A stretch of 64,000 nucleotides of DNA from Chrysomallon squamiferum (GCA_012295275.1 CM022669.1:12431980-12495979), one strand, 5' to 3'; counted from the first letter of the stretch, positions 25,765 to 37,755 are shown. Notes: a model not told the origin generated them from the sequence alone. Program-made: numbers and translations.

Positions 25765-26570
25765 TAGTAGTAGTAGAAGTAGTTGTAATAATAATAATAG
25801 TAATAATAATAATAATAATAATAAAATCAGAAGAAGAAGAACAAAAGTTAATAATAATAATAATAATAAAATCAGAAGAAGAACAACAAAAGTTAATAAT
25901 AATAATAATAATAATAAAAATAATAATTTACCTGTCTTTTTGTCTCTGAACCTACCTACCCATCAATCTACGAATGTTTGATTTAAAAATGCTTTACAAA
26001 GAACAATAATTCCAGGATAAATATCTCTCCTGTTAAACTGACAAATGACACAAATAATATAATAATGTTTTTTTTTGTTTGTTTTTAACCTGGTCACCAA
26101 ATGCATTCCAGGTGGATACGTGAGGTTGTGGATACGTGGACCAAATTTTAGCTGTTGCATTAACACCCACTACGTTTCTGCTACCACCATCGAAATTATA
26201 AAGTGCGTCTATAAAATAAAACAAACAAACAAACAAATAATATATATTCGCAACAAGTAAATATTAATAATATTATATATGTATATAATATAATAAATCA
26301 TTAGCTAAGCTTCTCTCTGATTTTTAATATAGGAAAAGGAGTGAGATTTTAAAAATTATATCAGTAGTATTCAGTGACAGATGTGATTTGTATAAATAAT
26401 TTCAAAGGAACTAGTTGGATGTTTTCAATACTCTAGTAACAGAGCTTTGGTTGGAATGGGAGATGAATTACGAGGACTGAATTATAGGGAATGAGAGCGT
26501 GTAAGAGATACATCCAGTGAGAAATAGACACTGAGATATCAAGATATAGTAAAACTTTAATTAAAACAGA

Positions 26571-26649
<79 letters not shown>

Positions 26650-26824
26650 ATTCAGTGAGTAAGTAAACAAGTTATTGGTAAAGTTACCCATATAATTTAC
26701 GTAAACGCAGAAGGAAGCGACGAAACAGCCCAAGTATTGAGCTAAGATGTACATCGGAACTTTACGCCATGAGAAACGACCGAAACAAGCGTGGGCGACG
26801 GTTACCGCAGGGTTTATGTGGCCA

Positions 26825-26896
<72 letters not shown>

Positions 26897-28852
26897 TAAT
26901 AATAATAATGACAACAACAACAACTGAAAACAACAATGACGATAATAATGATCATGATGATGCTGATTATATTAATGATGGTGGAAATAATAAATAGTAA
27001 TGACGACGACGATGATGACAACAACAACAACAACAAAACTACTACGACTACTACTACTACTAACAATAACAACAACAACAACAACAACAACAACAATAGT
27101 AATATTAATAACAATAATGAAATATCCCACAGTCAGTTAAAGTAATGAAACATTATAAATACAAAACAAAATACTACCACTACTACTAACAAAAACAGAA
27201 TAAATTTAAATTTATTTTAAAACAAATAATATTGTCTGAGAATGAAATAATAACCTGAAACTTCTCCCGAGACGTAGACACCAAACGTTACTCCAAGTCC
27301 CCAAGCCCAGTTCACTGACAATATGGAGCCGGCTTCTCCTCTGCTTAAAACGAACTGAGCCGAGGATCCCATTCCAAACATCTGTTTCAAAAATTGAACA
27401 GACACCAGTTATAAATAAATAATTAATATATATTACTAGAGATGGGCATGGTGAAATAGACGCCAGAAATGTTATTGAAAATTCCAGATTTTAAGACAGC
27501 CAAATTTTAAACCTACTTAATGTTTTTTTTGTGTGGAATTTTTTTTTTTTTTTTTATTTTTTTATTTTTTTTTATGGTTATTTATATTAAATATATACAT
27601 ATATTGCAAAAACGTGTAAAAACGTCAAAATTTAAAAGAATATTAATTTATTTTGGGGTTAATTATTTAGACGTACTTCAGGTGTTCTTTAAAATGACAA
27701 CGTCATCAGTACCTTTTTTTACAACAACAACAACAGTAATAATAGTAGTAGAAGTACTAGTAACGATACAATTAAGGAAGAAAATATCGGTAAGATATAA
27801 TAATAATCAAGCAATTTATCATTTAAAATAAAACAAACCGATGCGCTCAAATTCGCTTGCATAATTGTATTTTATTTGTCTGAATACAGCTTCATGATTA
27901 CAATCAGTTTTCTAATCTAATTATTTTCTAAACATTCTAATGTTAACATTACTGGTGTAACGAAAGCAGTATAAATAAAAAATAAAGAATTGGTCACGAA
28001 ACAAATTTAACTGATATTTGTATTCTAGGCACGAATAGATCGTGAAACTATCTATTCTAATTTTACTTTTAAACATACACACTGATATTGACAAACAGAC
28101 TTCCATTTAGAGGTACAAAAACAAAATACATTTTGAATATTTGAAATTTGTGCTTTTTAATTGATTCTAGAGACAAATATAAGATCAGTATAGTAACATG
28201 ATTTTGAATTTGTACGAAGGACAACATTTTGAGTCTTTTTCCTGATGTCATTTATAATATTAAAAATCAAAAAACATATCAAAAGATATTTTAATTTTGC
28301 AGTTTACTTTGTATATATGATTTATATATTTTTATTATTTTGTTTAAATATCATTTCCTAGATCGAAATTATGTTACAACATACTGGAGTAATAATGACG
28401 ACGACAGCAACAAGAACAACAGCAATAATAATACTAATAAAGCTTACTTTATTACTAACAAAAATTGGTCCCCAGTTACTAAAAGAAGAATCATTTGAAA
28501 GTATATCAACTATACCTTTTTTGACGTCAGTATTTTAATTCCCCCCCCCTCTCTCTCTCTCTCAAGACTTATAAATAGTCGTTGTAGCAGTATAATAAAT
28601 AATAATAATACCACCTAACATTTTATCATCACCAATGCAGTGACAAGATAATGATAATTATATAATGTTAGAGATTAACAGTAATAAATAAATTAACACA
28701 TATACAATATATGTATATATATATATATATCTTATGTGCCTCACCAGCAACATGAAACATCCAAAAAATTCACCCAGCATTTCCCTCCATAACGGACACC
28801 TCTGAATTGCACATACCTTGCAGTTCATCGTGCCAAATGAACGAGATAACAC
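24843..28852 (-). CDS. Aquaglyceroporin (AQP3/7/9/10-type major intrinsic protein), 6 coding exons
   Basis: Membrane channel of the MIP family, expected to pass glycerol and water across the plasma membrane. Exons read from high to low coordinates: 28852-28745, 27381-27255, 26825-26688, 26208-26090, 25687-25470 and 25029-24843. All joins have GT-AG borders and agree in phase, giving 298 codons, a normal family length. The first NPA motif (GGHINPAVT) is at residues 79-87. The second ([13 protein letters not shown]) has NPA at 215-217 followed by R218 and D219; Asp after NPAR is the family hallmark of glycerol-conducting members. Hydrophobic segments match the six-helix fold, for example [11 protein letters not shown] joined to [13 protein letters not shown], and [17 protein letters not shown] near the C-terminus. 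The start is uncertain: I took the in-frame ATG at 28852, but M at 28828 or an upstream exon is possible. Introns are filled with AAT and GA/CT repeats. The subclass is certain; a one-to-one orthologue is not. Confidence 0.93.
25247..25338 (+). repeat. (CT)n-(CA)n in the last aquaglyceroporin intron
   Basis: CT to about 25314, then CA to about 25338. It lies between coding exons 5 and 6 of the aquaglyceroporin. Confidence 0.97.
25688..25765 (+). repeat. (AAT)n abutting an aquaglyceroporin exon
   Basis: Starts within a few bases of the exon 25470-25687. On the minus strand it forms the (ATT)n run that serves as the polypyrimidine-like tract before the acceptor TTGGCAG. Confidence 0.95.
25795..25920 (+). 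repeat. Intronic tandem duplication within AAT repeat (aquaglyceroporin intron)
   Basis: The block ATAAAATCAGAAGAAGAA.AACAAAAGTTAATAATAAT occurs twice (about 25821 and 25867) inside a longer AAT/AGT-type tract. Confidence 0.75.
26575..26647 (+). repeat. (GA)n in an aquaglyceroporin intron
   Basis: About 36 GA units just downstream (minus sense) of exon 26688-26825. Confidence 0.97.
26829..27120 (+). repeat. (AAT)n plus AAC/GAC/ACT trinucleotides, aquaglyceroporin intron 2
   Basis: AAT to about 26895, then a long run of mixed trinucleotides. On the minus strand the ATT run ends at the acceptor TTATTCAG of exon 26688-26825. Confidence 0.95.
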
Positions 28853-29093
28853 GAACTATCTGCCACTAAGCCTGTCCCAGAAAATTTTTTCAATTTTCGT
28901 ATCAATAGCGTAGCATGTATTTTTAGTCGTATATTATGATAATCTGCTTTGTTTACATACTGTCAATGTTGGTATCATGAGGTATTAGATAACATATATC
29001 GTATATCATATAGGTTTGTAGGCAAAAACAGTAGCTGGAGAGTAAAGTATTATTCATGATCACATACAAAGCAAATATTAGAAGTTCAGAGAG

Positions 29094-29177
<84 letters not shown>

Positions 29178-30016
29178 GAGGAGAAAAGTAGTAATAGAGA
29201 CCTAGGGATACAGAGGAAAAAGATATAGTAATTTCAAACATGAAAAAGAGATAAAAGAACATATTATTGTCATGTTTACTCTGTAGTTCTTAGATAAACT
29301 TGAAATATTAGGCTGTTGAATGTAATGTAGGCATATACAGCCTATGAAAAAAAGTTTAAAGCAAACAAAATAAACATAACATTGAGACACCCGAGAAGGG
29401 CATTTTTTATGACATATAAAGCAAAGGAAGAAGCAAGAGAAAAATATGTTTTGATTTCGACTTTAATCAAGGCTACAAAATAATGAATATGATTAAATTT
29501 TGTTACATATACAAACTGTGATAAGAATTTGCACTTTATTAGTGTTACAAGTATAGTTTACTTTCTCAGGCTAAATATTTTTCTTTCTTTTACTGTGCTT
29601 ATATCCTTCATATGCTGTAAATGGTGTCCTTGACAGTCATGATTTCATTAACATGCTTCAAGTAACATCTTAGGTTATAACAGAAATTGCATATTCCATG
29701 TGACAATACTATTTTAATCCTACTATCAATCAGTATATGAATATTTATATAATGTATATATTTTTAAAACTATTTTTGTTTAAAAATGTAACACAAAACA
29801 GAACACAAAAATATAAATATATAAATTTATTATCATAAACGTCTAATAATTATTTTAGTATTTTAAGGATATTGAGGGTCACATGTTTATAATTGTTTCT
29901 AACCTCAGCTGATATTGCATCTGATCTGAAAAATATTCTTAGTCCAATACCAGTTTTATAACCAGTGTTGAATTATTATCATTGCAGCAATAATCTGTCT
30001 GCTCTTACAGCAGTAT
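28853..30016. other. Aquaglyceroporin upstream region / neugrin 3' flank
   Basis: AT-rich intergenic sequence with the (GA)n-(GT)n tract. The aquaglyceroporin promoter or a 5' UTR exon should lie here, but no distinctive element stands out. Confidence 0.5.
29099..29176 (+). repeat. (GA)n-(GT)n
   Basis: GA to 29139, then GT to 29176, about 250 bp upstream of the first aquaglyceroporin coding exon. Confidence 0.97.
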
Positions 30017-30022
30017 TTTATT
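30017..30022 (-). promoter_or_regulatory. Polyadenylation signal of the neugrin gene
   Basis: AATAAA on the minus strand about 115 bases beyond the neugrin stop codon (30137). It is the first clear hexamer downstream. AT-richness makes chance copies common, so only its position supports it. Confidence 0.45.
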
Positions 30023-30136
30023 TTATCAAAACATTTTCTCTAAATTTATCTGACATTATTCGTATCAGCTTTCCCATGTTAAAATAATTATTCTTGAATA
30101 ACACTGGTTCTGTCTGTGTTCAGTCATGCATAATGT

Positions 30137-31196
30137 TCAAGGAATTTTGTACAAGAATTCACCATTATCATCAAAGACCACTCTACCCTTTTCAGAATTT
30201 GCTTCACTTCCAAATTGTTTTGACAAATTTGACTCTTTATGTTTCTTATTTTCATATTTAGATTGTGAAATGGCTTTTTTGTTCTTTGATTCTACGCCTT
30301 CCCCATCTATATGTTCAGAATACTTATCAGTTGAAACATCATTTAGATCATATCTTGACATCTTTGTTCTGCTAAAACCTTTAAAATTATCTGTCTTTTT
30401 AATAATACTTTTAACTTTTGACCGACTAAATTCTTGTTTTGCTTTACAAGACAAACTTTTCACTTTCTTTTTGGAAATTCCTTGTTGAACAACATTTCGT
30501 AAAATATCTTCAGTTATTATTTCAGGAGATACCCTTTTACTGGTACAGTCTTTCACTATGGACTCAAATATTCCAGTATTTGAGGATTTCACTACAGGCA
30601 GTGCAGACTGTTTCTCATCTCCCGGAGTTAAGTAAGCCAGATTGCTTTTTATCTTACTCATGTAATCTCTCACAGCAATTTCTTTATCACCCGCTAGAGT
30701 TGATTTCAGTGCAAGCAAGTGCTTCCAGGCACGCTTGTCGTGTTTAATAATTTCCAGTTCATTCTTTGGCTGGTATTTTGATTTCAGGATTCTTATTATG
30801 CTGTTTTTCGAAACAGGAAAACTCTCTGCTAGCTTCTCCACTGTCCATTCATCAGGGTTTTCACGGTTCAGTGAACGAATTTGTTCTTTGGTGTTCCATG
30901 TTAAAATGTTGGGTTCTGGATGTTCTTTGAAATATTTCTTTTCCAGTATCTTCTTTTTGATGAATATCTGCTGTGCAATTGTCTTTCTGTAATGATAAAA
31001 AAAACCATCAATAAGTGAATTAGATTTGTTTTGTTATCTATGAAAGAAGAAAAAAAATAACATCCTTTCAAAATTGTGTATTTCATGATCCCACTATATA
31101 TTTTTATGTATGTGTTTGTGTGACAATAGTAATTCAAGTAAAGAGGATAAATAATTTAAACTAACTAGTCACTTAAAAAATAATTTAAAAACATTA

Positions 31197-31228
<32 letters not shown>

Positions 31229-31651
31229 TATTATAAAACAGTTAATTAAAAAATATATATATATAATATATAAACAGTTATTGAATCTGAAATTGTAAGG
31301 CACAGATGACTGACTGATCAGTATACACCTACAGCAGTACAACGCCCTGAAAGACATATTATTAATATTTACTTTTGATGTTGTTCAAAACGTTCCTCTT
31401 CGTCTACGTTTAGTTCTGTTTCAATCTTTTCTAAATCGTCGTCAAACTGTTTCATCTAAAATGTCGAACTGCCTCTGTCGTCTTGGTGATTCTAGTTGTT
31501 CTGAAATTATTGGTAACATATGTCTTCGCGGCCTCCTCACATTTCTGACAGCCACCAGACATCCAAGAATACAATATTTAGTCGTGTCAAAACTTTGTCT
31601 TGTCAATGAATGCAGCACTTTTGCAGGAATTACTCCGAAAGTCCTGATCAT
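30137..31651 (-). CDS. NGRN: Neugrin homologue (NGRN family), N-terminus unresolved
   Basis: Vertebrate neugrin is a mitochondrial protein needed for 16S rRNA pseudouridylation and mitoribosome function; the same role here is inferred. The large last exon is 30986-30137 and carries the family core: residues like LTWNTKEQIRSLN, EWTVEKLAESFPVS and IIRILKSKYQP form the helix-turn-helix-like block. The protein ends with FDDNGEFLYKIP, matching the family's C-terminal FDSNGNFLYRI-type tail. The upstream exon, ending at 31373 with donor AAAA|GTAAAT, adds an acidic helix (DDDLEKIETEL) that joins in phase. That frame is open only from ATG 31455 because a TAG precedes it. A second frame from ATG 31651 encodes an Arg-rich, acid-poor leader resembling a mitochondrial transit peptide, but it is shifted by one base. 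An 85-nt intron (31540-31456, GTGAGG...TTTTAG) would join the two in phase and give 347 codons. A frameshift or a leaderless 310-codon start are the alternatives. The gene is divergent from DCP2. Confidence 0.85.
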
Positions 31652-31655
31652 GTTT

Positions 31656-32368
31656 ATTTATGATTTTAATTTGAAAAAGTTATTCGATTTATGGAATTAT
31701 TAATTATTATTAAGATGTGATAGATCTATTAATGTCTTCTGCTTTGGATGACATCTATTACAGCTGCTCTAAAGAATAGTAAATTATAAATCTAATAATA
31801 AAAACATGCTGCTCCTGCTTTCTGTTTACAGAAAGAAGTAATGATTGTACTAAAGTGCATAACACAATATATCAAGTCACACTAGAAGAACGGAGTATTT
31901 TCAACCGAACCATGTACTGATGAATATACACAACTAAATTTTTATAGTCTTATAATTTCTTTAAATTAATTAGTTAACAATAAAATCAATAAAGTTAGTC
32001 AACGCCTATATTAATTTGGTATAATCAACAGAATAAATGAATAATACACTAAGTTAATCTTCATCCAAAAATCTGCCCTCTCATAATTTATACAAACAAA
32101 TCAATGAATATACAATTTGCATATTTTAATAAATAAAGTATTACTATTTTAAAGTTTAATTTGTTATCATTTTTCCATTTTAAAATGAAAACTCTTAAAA
32201 AGATTAATGACACGCAGACTACACACATTGAACAAGACTTAGTATCGTTATTATTACCGTGTTTTCTTTATTTCCGGTTCCGGTGGGAAATGTAAAATAA
32301 GAATGAAATGCTTAGTTTTATATTAATGTTTCTTAGGATTCTTAACTTTTATTTTCGTTACTGTCATT
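31656..32368. promoter_or_regulatory. Divergent promoter interval between neugrin and DCP2
   Basis: About 0.7 kb separates the neugrin 5' end (minus) from the DCP2 start (plus). Most of it is AT-rich. Near DCP2 there is a sharp GC-richer patch with TTCCGGTTCCGGT at 32272-32284, 85 bases before the DCP2 ATG. This contains two overlapping CCGGAA cores (reverse strand) of the ETS/GABP type commonly found at metazoan housekeeping promoters. Bidirectional use is inferred from the layout. Confidence 0.55.
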
Positions 32369-35300
32369 ATGGCTGCAGCAAATCAAAGTCTTCCATTGTC
32401 ATCAACTGCATTTGTTATTCCTAAATATGTTTTGGATGATTTATGCAGGTATATTTGACGTGCAAAATCAAAAATAATACAAATGAAATAAATAAATAAA
32501 TATTTATTTATTTATTTATTTATTTTCGTCTTCTTCTTCATCTTTTTTATTTATGTATTATTTTTATTTTGTTTAATCTGCAGAAAACATTCACATTAAA
32601 TTATTAAATGATAAAAACCATAAATAGTTTGTTCAATACTGACAATAAATGAATAATAAACTTGAATATGATATATGATATATAATGATATATAAACAAT
32701 TATTCATACTATTTATTACCTAGATTTAAATAAATTAATCATATTTAATATCAGTGATTTGAAAGATGAAAATAATTTATATTTAATAGAAATTAACCAT
32801 AATTTGCTATATACAATTGCAGTCGATTCATTATCAATATTCCAGAAGAAGAGCGACAAGATTTGATACGTATATTTTTTCAAATTGAACTGGCTCACTG
32901 GTTCTATCTTGATTTTTACTGTGCTGAAGACATCGAGCTTAGAACTGTGGGCATTCGAGATTTTTCAGTTCAGAGTATCCTTTGAATTATAATTTGTAAA
33001 TTTTGGTATAATTATGTTCAAATTTCTGTCCAAAATTATTCCACTAATTTATCAAAATCCATGCCTGGCAAATAAAAACTCCCTTACTGCTAACAAAAAA
33101 TGATTAAGAAATTATGGTTGATAATTTTATATATATATAAATTATAATTTTTGCAGATAATAAGGTTAAATTATTTTTTCAGTACATATTTAAATAAAAC
33201 ACATTTATTTATATTTTGCTGTTAATGTAATTTATTTATTGTGTTTCTATTACAGATCTATCATTTTATTATTTTTAATATTTTTCACCTAACCATTTAG
33301 TGACTTATTTTTATGATTAATATAGTTATGACATTTTAGTATGTTTTGAAAACACACATTCTTTTATTTTAGTAATGTATTATGTAGGTTATGAAAATTC
33401 ATAACATGTTTTAAAATATATCTTAGTTTTCCTTAATTGCCATAGTTTTTCATCACTGCCCATTTCTGTCAGAGTATGTTGGTGAAGTTGAAAAGAGGTT
33501 TGAGGAATGGAGAGCATACAAAATGAGTGTACCAACATATGGAGCAATTATTCTTGATCCTGAAATGAAATATGTATGTATGATATATTAGTATTTAAAA
33601 AAAAAAAAAATTGTGTTTTCAATTTTGCATACTTCATAGCTGAATATTGCTGTGTATATATATATATTATCTGTGTGCATATATATATGTATAACTATAT
33701 TAAAATGAAAAAAGATTTATGTAATGTCCCTTTTCTGTGTATTTTTAAGGAAAGTTTTTAAGTGTATTAAAATTATTGTACAACTAAATGTTAAAAAGCA
33801 AACATATATTCTAATTTATTTTACATAACAGAATACAAAATGATGAACCTTACACAATCATGATAATGCTTGTTGATCAATGCTTTTGGACAAAGTCACT
33901 TAGTCAAATGTCAGTTTTTAAGGAAATGTTTAAAATGCATTAGAGCTATTATATCTGTTATAAAATTGTAGTAAATGTTAATAAGGTAAAAATATTAATT
34001 ATCTATTTTACGTAGTAGAATACAAAATGATGAATCTTATTTACTTAGTGCTTGTTGGCTCAAGGATTTTGGACAAAATCAAGTTGGGGATTTCCCAAGG
34101 GCAAGGTGAATGCTGAAGAAAGCCCACTTAGCTGTGCAATAAGAGAGGTATATATTTTATTTATACTACTACTAGTTCTAATTTGTTAGTATATTATTGT
34201 GGAAATTTACAAGATAACAGTTTTTACTACTAGTTAATTAAATAATTACGGATTATTATTCATTAAATAGTATTAATTTATAAGGACCCGATTTCTGACA
34301 TTTTAGAAGAAACAAAATTTTATATTTGTTAACCATCTAGGAACCATTAAAATGAAGTCTTCGAATTGTATAAAATGAATTAAATGATTATTATTATAAT
34401 AATAATAATTATTATTATTGTTATTTTTATTGTTATTGTTATTAATGTTGTTGTTGTCACTACTAATATTAATAATAATTCTTCTGTTATTGTTGTTCAG
34501 GTTTTAGAAGAGACGGGTCTAGATGTTGCTGACTTGATAAGTAAAACAGATTTCATTGAGAATCAACTAAACGACCAACTTACTCGACTTTACATCATTC
34601 CCGGTGTTGCCTTGGATACACACTTCCAGCCGCAGACTCGCAAAGAAATCAAAGTAAATTTTTAAACATTTAAATATTTATTTTCTCAACAAGAAGTATA
34701 GTTAAAAACCAACAAAAACAAAACAAAATAAAACCCATCCCAAAAACATATTAATAAAAAAATTAATAACTGCTTAAAAAATATGAAGTGTGTGTGTGTG
34801 TGTGTGTCATAATTTTAAAAATATGTAATAATCTGAAAATGTGTGTGTCTGTGTGTAATTTATTTATTTGTATATAGTATTAGTTATAATTTATGTTTAT
34901 AGTATATTAAGAAATTATTTTGGTTTATTAGTTTAATTATTAATATATATTTTGCTTGATTATATTATTATTAAAATGATAGTTGTATATGAAACAATTT
35001 ATCATAACACAGTTAATTTATTGTTCTGCTGTATAATTTTCTGGCTGTTGTTGTTATTATGAAATTGGAAGTCAAATTTAAGAAATGAACTATTTTAAAA
35101 TTCTATATTTATCATTTTATGTTTCAGGGTTTACAGTGGTTTCCTGTTCATGCTTTACCAATGCACAAAAGAGACCAAACTCCGAAGTCCCTTCTGGGAA
35201 TGAATCCTAACAATTTTTTCATGGTTATTCCTTTTGTCAAGTAAGAAGTGTTTGAGTAATAAACAAAAAAATTAATAATACGAATAATTTTGAACTGTAT

Positions 35301-37558
35301 ATGAATATTTATTTTAAATACTATGAAATTAAATATTCGGTGTTACCATATCTTATATAGGGTGTATCTTTGCATTAATTCCTTACCTAGACAAATCACA
35401 AATGCTTTTTAGAAACATTGAAAATAAATAAAAAAATGTACTTATTTTAGAAATCTCAGAAAATGGCTTTCCAACAAACAAGCCGAGGGAAATGGAAATG
35501 GCGAGAATAAAAGCTCTTCTTTCCGGACCAAAATCTGGGAGAACAGCGAGAGAAAACTCGACAGTCAGAGACAGAGAAAACACACACAGCCGCAGCAGAA
35601 CTTCATTAAGCAGAACCAGAGTGAGATTCAGGATTTACTGCAGCTACAGGAAGAACGACAGAAAGGGAGAAATTCTGCCGATTTTACTGAGAAGAAGTCT
35701 GCTTCAAAATCCACTCACCGACAACACGCAAACAATTCACCGAGACAGAACAAGACACAGATACAGATAATGGTTTGTGCATTATTTAATTAAAATAACA
35801 TAGAAATAACAGTTTGTGTGTTTTTTTTTTGAGGTAATCGTAAACAATGGTTTATGTGTTTTTAAATTAAAATAATTGGTAAAAAATAATGGGTTGTATG
35901 TTTTTAGTTAAAGTAACCATAATCAATAGTTTGTGTGTTTTTAGTTAAAATACAGTTGTAATAAAGGATTTGTGTATGGGTTTTTAAAATAATTATTTGT
36001 TTTGTTTTTTAAAAATTAAAATACAGTTATAATTAATTGTGTGATTTTTTTAATTTTAAATAGTAATTATAATTATTTTTTTTTTTAATTATAGATAATG
36101 GTTTATGTGGTGTTTTAAAAAAAAAGTAAATTAAAAATAATACTTTGTATGGATTTTTAAATAATGGTTTGTGTTTTTTCATCAAAATCATATGTAATGG
36201 TTTGTGTGTTTTTAATTAAAATTACTATAAATAATGATTTCATGCTTTAAATTAAAATACAGTAATAAATAGTTTTAAGTTATGATTTGTGTGTTTTTAG
36301 TTAGAGTGGTATTAACATTATTGTTACAGATAATAGTTTCTTAAAAACATATATTTTTGTTTTATCTTCATTAGTGTTGGAAATTGCTAGAATTTAGGAC
36401 AATACAGTTTATCTTATAAGAAGTGTATTAGTGTAAAACTGTGCATTTTAAGTAATTACTGTCTGCTTAAGTGCCTGATATAGTAAATAAGGCTGAGAAA
36501 TTAGGATAAGTATGATTAGTACTACTTAAAATGTTTCCTTTTTTAGAGTCGTGATGGCCACATTTCTGGAAATACTCGTAGAAACCTAGCTGACCAGTTT
36601 GACAGACCAAGTAAGATTCTTTGTTTTAAAAATATTCTTTTGCCTTTTTAATTAATTAATTACCTATTTATTTAGTTTTTTTTATTTATTTATTTATTTT
36701 TTTTATTTTATTTTATTTTTTTTTTTTTATTTTTTTTTTTTATTTTTTTTTTTTTTTTTTTTTTTTTTTATTTATTTATTTATTTATTTTTTTTTTTTTT
36801 TGTCTTATAATGTTATATACAAAGCTATAACTCAAATAATTATTGTTGCATATGTAAAGTTATATTTTGACAACAAATACGATTTCACAGTTACATTTGA
36901 GAAGATTACAAATGGATGTGCGATTGTATAATTTTAGACATGTTTCTAACACAGAACTGTCTAATTACAGCTTTCATTGGTGAGGTCTCTGACTTTTTAT
37001 CAATGATAATTTCCATATTATTAACACAACTGAAATTTAATACAGTATTTAAAAATATTTGAAAAGAATTACAGAAAGTTATTAAATTATATATAATGGT
37101 ATTAAAGTTATTAACCACTGTTTGAATCAAATAAAAACTAAATGAACTTATATATATATATATACTTTAAATTATTATTGTTGTTGTTTTATTATTATTT
37201 TAATTTTATTATCAGTTCATTTAGTTTTTATTTGATTCAAATATAAATTTATTAACTTTCTGTAATTCTCTTCATGCTATTCTTAAATAGTGTATTAAAT
37301 TATTTCTGACCGTCTATCTGTCTGTCTTTCTGTCTACATTTACACATATTTATTTTAATTATCTACTTTCTCTTTTCATTGCCAGGTCGACCTGCTCCAG
37401 GGACTGTACCCTCAGACCGTCCATCCAGATCCAGCTCAAACAATTCCATCAAAGAAAGGAAATCCAGAAAGAAAGAGTCACTGAAAAATGAATTCTGCTC
37501 TAAAACGTGGCTTAACTTCAAGTTCGATGTCGACGCCATTATGGCCTGCATACCCTGA
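32369..37558 (+). CDS. DCP2: mRNA-decapping enzyme 2 (DCP2), 9 exons
   Basis: Nudix hydrolase that removes the m7G cap of mRNA in the cytoplasm (P-bodies) with DCP1 and EDC partners. Exons: 32369-32448, 32823-32974, 33446-33573, 34049-34147, 34501-34653, 35128-35240, 35451-35772, 36547-36610 and 37386-37558. All phases agree, giving 427 codons (human DCP2 has 420). Residues 26-60 carry the N-terminal regulatory domain motif ([23 protein letters not shown]). The Nudix box spans residues 138-160: G138 KVNAE E144, then RE at 152-153 and catalytic EE at 156-157, fitting GX5EX7REUXEEXGU exactly. Box B follows ([15 protein letters not shown], then LRKWLS). The low-complexity tail ends in [11 protein letters not shown] (413-423), the C-terminal motif also seen in vertebrate DCP2. 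In exon 7 the right frame is the one giving [13 protein letters not shown]; an overlapping open frame there is a shadow. The exon 7 donor (ATG|GTTTGT) is weak. Start context ATTATGG, with no competing upstream ATG in frame. Confidence 0.96.
33741..34090 (+). repeat. Tandem ~170-bp duplication in DCP2 intron 3 containing an exon-4-like remnant
   Basis: The segment 33741-33903 resembles 33914-34084, which includes the 3' end of intron 3 and the start of exon 4. Shared blocks include TTTTTAAGGAAA, ACAAAATGATGAA and TGCTTGTTG followed by TTTTGGACAAA. In the upstream copy the coding-like part (about 33868-33902) is decayed, and the bases before TGCTTGTTG are AA instead of the AG acceptor. It is not a usable exon. 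Confidence 0.75.
35773..36330 (+). repeat. Degenerate minisatellite-like array at the start of DCP2 intron 7
   Basis: About eleven diverged units of roughly 40-55 bases, each with a core like ATGGTTTGTGTGTTTTT followed by AATTAAAATAA and similar. The first unit's ATGGTTTGTG overlaps the exon 7 donor, so the donor GTTTGT is itself part of the repeat core. Confidence 0.75.
36668..36802 (+). repeat. Poly-T/(TTTA)n tract in DCP2 intron 8
   Basis: About 130 bp of nearly pure T with A interruptions. It lies between the exon 8 donor (36611) and exon 9. Confidence 0.9.
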
Positions 37559-37749
37559 TCTAAGAGTCAGTAGTTGAACTGACCACCCTGACCCCTCCCC
37601 CACCTCCAGCTTAAAAGAAGTGTTACGAATATTTGTCTCAGGACAGTAAAAGCTTTAATTAGATGTTGCGATCGTTAGAATCCAACGCTAAAAAACTGAT
37701 AATGTTCAGATGGACAAAGGGTCTGGATTGGATGTTGTGAATCCAGGGC

Positions 37750-37755
37750 AATAAA
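37750..37755 (+). promoter_or_regulatory. Polyadenylation signal of DCP2
   Basis: AATAAA 192 bases after the DCP2 stop codon. It is followed by a T/GT-rich stretch (37760-37790) suitable as a downstream element. Later hexamers near 38870 could give longer 3' UTRs. Confidence 0.5.

Noticed and set aside
28800-28830. GTATGTGCAATTCAG as an intron within the first aquaglyceroporin exon
   Set aside because: It has donor- and acceptor-like ends but is only 15 bases, far too short to be spliced. The AG may still be the real acceptor if an upstream exon exists.
30126-30747. Plus-strand frames of 120 and 102 codons
   Set aside because: Antisense shadows of the neugrin last exon; no motifs of their own.
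35492-35770. 92-codon plus-strand frame inside DCP2 exon 7
   Set aside because: It is a shadow frame. The frame that continues exon 6 in phase gives the DCP2 sequence (LRKWLS..., [13 protein letters not shown]).
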